Shown one piece after another: positions 62,707 through 64,000 of a stretch of DNA of 64,000 nucleotides (position 1 is its first letter; every line of letters starts with the position of its first letter). Source of the DNA: Limnephilus marmoratus. Taxonomy: Eukaryota > Arthropoda > Insecta > Trichoptera > Limnephilidae. A program made the position numbers and the translations under genes. The stretch spans positions 20,353,450-20,417,449 of the forward strand of contig OU862927.1 of the NCBI GenBank assembly GCA_917880885.1, given 5' to 3'. The notes beneath the pieces were generated by a model. The model did not search any database, was not told the DNA's origin, and worked only from the letters and a program-made list of their open reading frames with translations.

Positions 62707-64000
62707 AACTCAATAACATTTAGCTATGAGCAAAAGTGATTATGACGAACTTCTCGTATTGTGGCAGGTATTTTAAGGATCCCTCCTATAATGTAACAGG
62801 GTTGCGTTTAAATACAACACAATAAACGTTAACAATGCTTGTTTTAACACAGTATATGAAGATTTGTTAGATTAACTAACTCCGTAGCCCAGGAGCGTAC
62901 GATAGAATAACAAGGAGGTAAACAATTTAATGTCACTTCGTATGTTATAAAGGCGGGGTGATGACAGAGTACATTTCTGTTTACACCATGTGACAAACAA
63001 AGACAGACCTATATGGTTTTACATACTGTCTATTGTAGCAACTTCGGTGGGGACAAACAAAAGGGACCAATTGTGGTTTTACATACCCTTTGTGCAGTTA
63101 CAACATACCAGGTTATGTGCAATTTAGGTTGCAAATACTTGGTTAAATGGCGAAACAAGAGTTGAATGCCTATGTTTGCAAAACGATGATCAAACAAAAC
63201 ATTGATGATTTACGTTAAACTGCGGTTATTTATGTACGGAAAACAGGGCTGCCGTTAGGTTTTATTAACCTTTTCCGTCAGGGTTGAGGCATGTAATACA
63301 AGACATACATGTTGTGAAGAGGGACAAATCGAGGACTTCTTATAACAACAAAAGACCGAGTATTTGGTTTTACGTACTTTAGTTGAAACGGGCCCAAGAA
63401 GATTTGTATAAGGGTGGAAAGACCAATTTAAAGGCTTTTCCTTTACTTATATACATATGATTTCAAAATGGACGTGTCAAAATCCAATTTGTTAGCAAAG
63501 AGCTCGGGTAGGTCGCCATCAATTTTTTAACATTTGAGAAAAATTGAAAACTACTGTACACAAGGAATGTGATTATGTGAGTAACCACTTATTTTTACCA
63601 TGATGAGTAAAATATGGAGTATGTTAAGATGGTTTACTAGTCCTGGGTCGTGATTTAACGCTTTGGAGTTTACCAAATCCGACTTTAGAACGACGCTCCA
63701 GTACTTACAGAACATAAAAGAAAAAATTTTGAAGAGATTCCTTCCGATATGATGAAAAAACAACAAACAAAAATGGTGAAAATTACAATATTGCATTACA
63801 TAGCAAAGCGTGCCATGGCATGAACGTTGCGTAGTGTGAGGGGTTGAGAGGCAATGATTTGGGTTCATGACTTCCCAAACACTGTGACTCGAGGGGTGTC
63901 TCTGCTCTAAAGTGATCAATTTTGGAACAGGTGAGAAAAAAAAGAAAAAAAACAAAAAAAACGTGTGAAACAAAAATTACGGTGGTTGCCAATTCATAAA

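Larger units (their letters stand above)
60101..64000 (-). mobile_element. Internal region of LTR element, no recognisable gene
   Basis: Going inward from the 3' LTR I find no integrase, RNase H or RT motif for 3.9 kb to the window edge. Open frames are short and unrecognisable (longest about 140 codons, minus strand 63551-63973; 120 codons, plus strand 61824-62183). Local repeats lie at 60315-60486 and 62337-62706. The element is either a non-autonomous derivative with a large noncoding interior, or has a long noncoding section between its genes and 3' LTR. Confidence 0.55.

Overview
This is AT-rich arthropod, almost certainly insect, nuclear DNA. I found no host protein-coding gene. Nearly everything recognisable is a mobile element, mostly dead, fragmentary and nested. 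The insect call rests on the element mix (PIF/Harbinger, several hAT families with 8-bp target duplications, TTAA-inserting DNA elements, many 5'-truncated non-LTR retrotransposon ends, tRNA-headed SINEs, Penelope-like tails, a Gypsy-type LTR) and on short TTAGG-type runs. I cannot name the species or order.

Layout. 1-2.4 kb: edge of a hAT (TAGTG ends) hit by a SINE, hairpin repeats and retroposon tails. 2.4-8.1 kb: CGATA-rich clusters, a LINE end, three TIR elements (one with GCGTTC arrays, one with TTAA duplications). 8.1-9.7 kb: a hAT carrying a LINE endonuclease relic. 10.8-17.8 kb: first copy of a 6,909-bp element with TTAA target duplications. 18.2 kb: a paralogous unoccupied version of its insertion site. 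19.0-21.6 kb: a free-standing hAT-within-hAT composite. 22.4-27.9 kb: hairpin repeats, LINE ends, two PIF/Harbinger elements with TTA duplications, a hammerhead-like motif, a MITE. 28-34.6 kb: LINE ends (one split by a 158-bp solo LTR), retroposons, another hAT. 34.6-43.6 kb: one LINE reverse-transcriptase end broken by a SINE with a 63-base A tail and by a TIR element, which itself holds the second 6,909-bp copy. 43.6-59.3 kb: SINEs, LINE scraps, MITEs, G-tracts, two more hammerhead-like motifs, and a broken transposon-type gene near 56 kb. 59.3-64 kb: the 3' LTR of a minus-strand LTR retrotransposon, then 3.9 kb of internal sequence without a recognisable gene.

The most striking signal is the 6.9-kb TTAA element. 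Its two copies differ at only about ten positions that I could see by eye. It carries a dead transposase/YqaJ-type gene, a palindromic MITE, a hAT inside the MITE, a second hAT inside the first, and a LINE scrap inside that. All cargo is shared, so the composite moved as a block, recently, using a transposase supplied elsewhere. The hAT-in-hAT pair also moved as a unit, because a third copy with its own perfect target duplication stands at 19-21.6 kb.

All family names come from recognising motifs, termini and target duplications by eye; no database search was possible.
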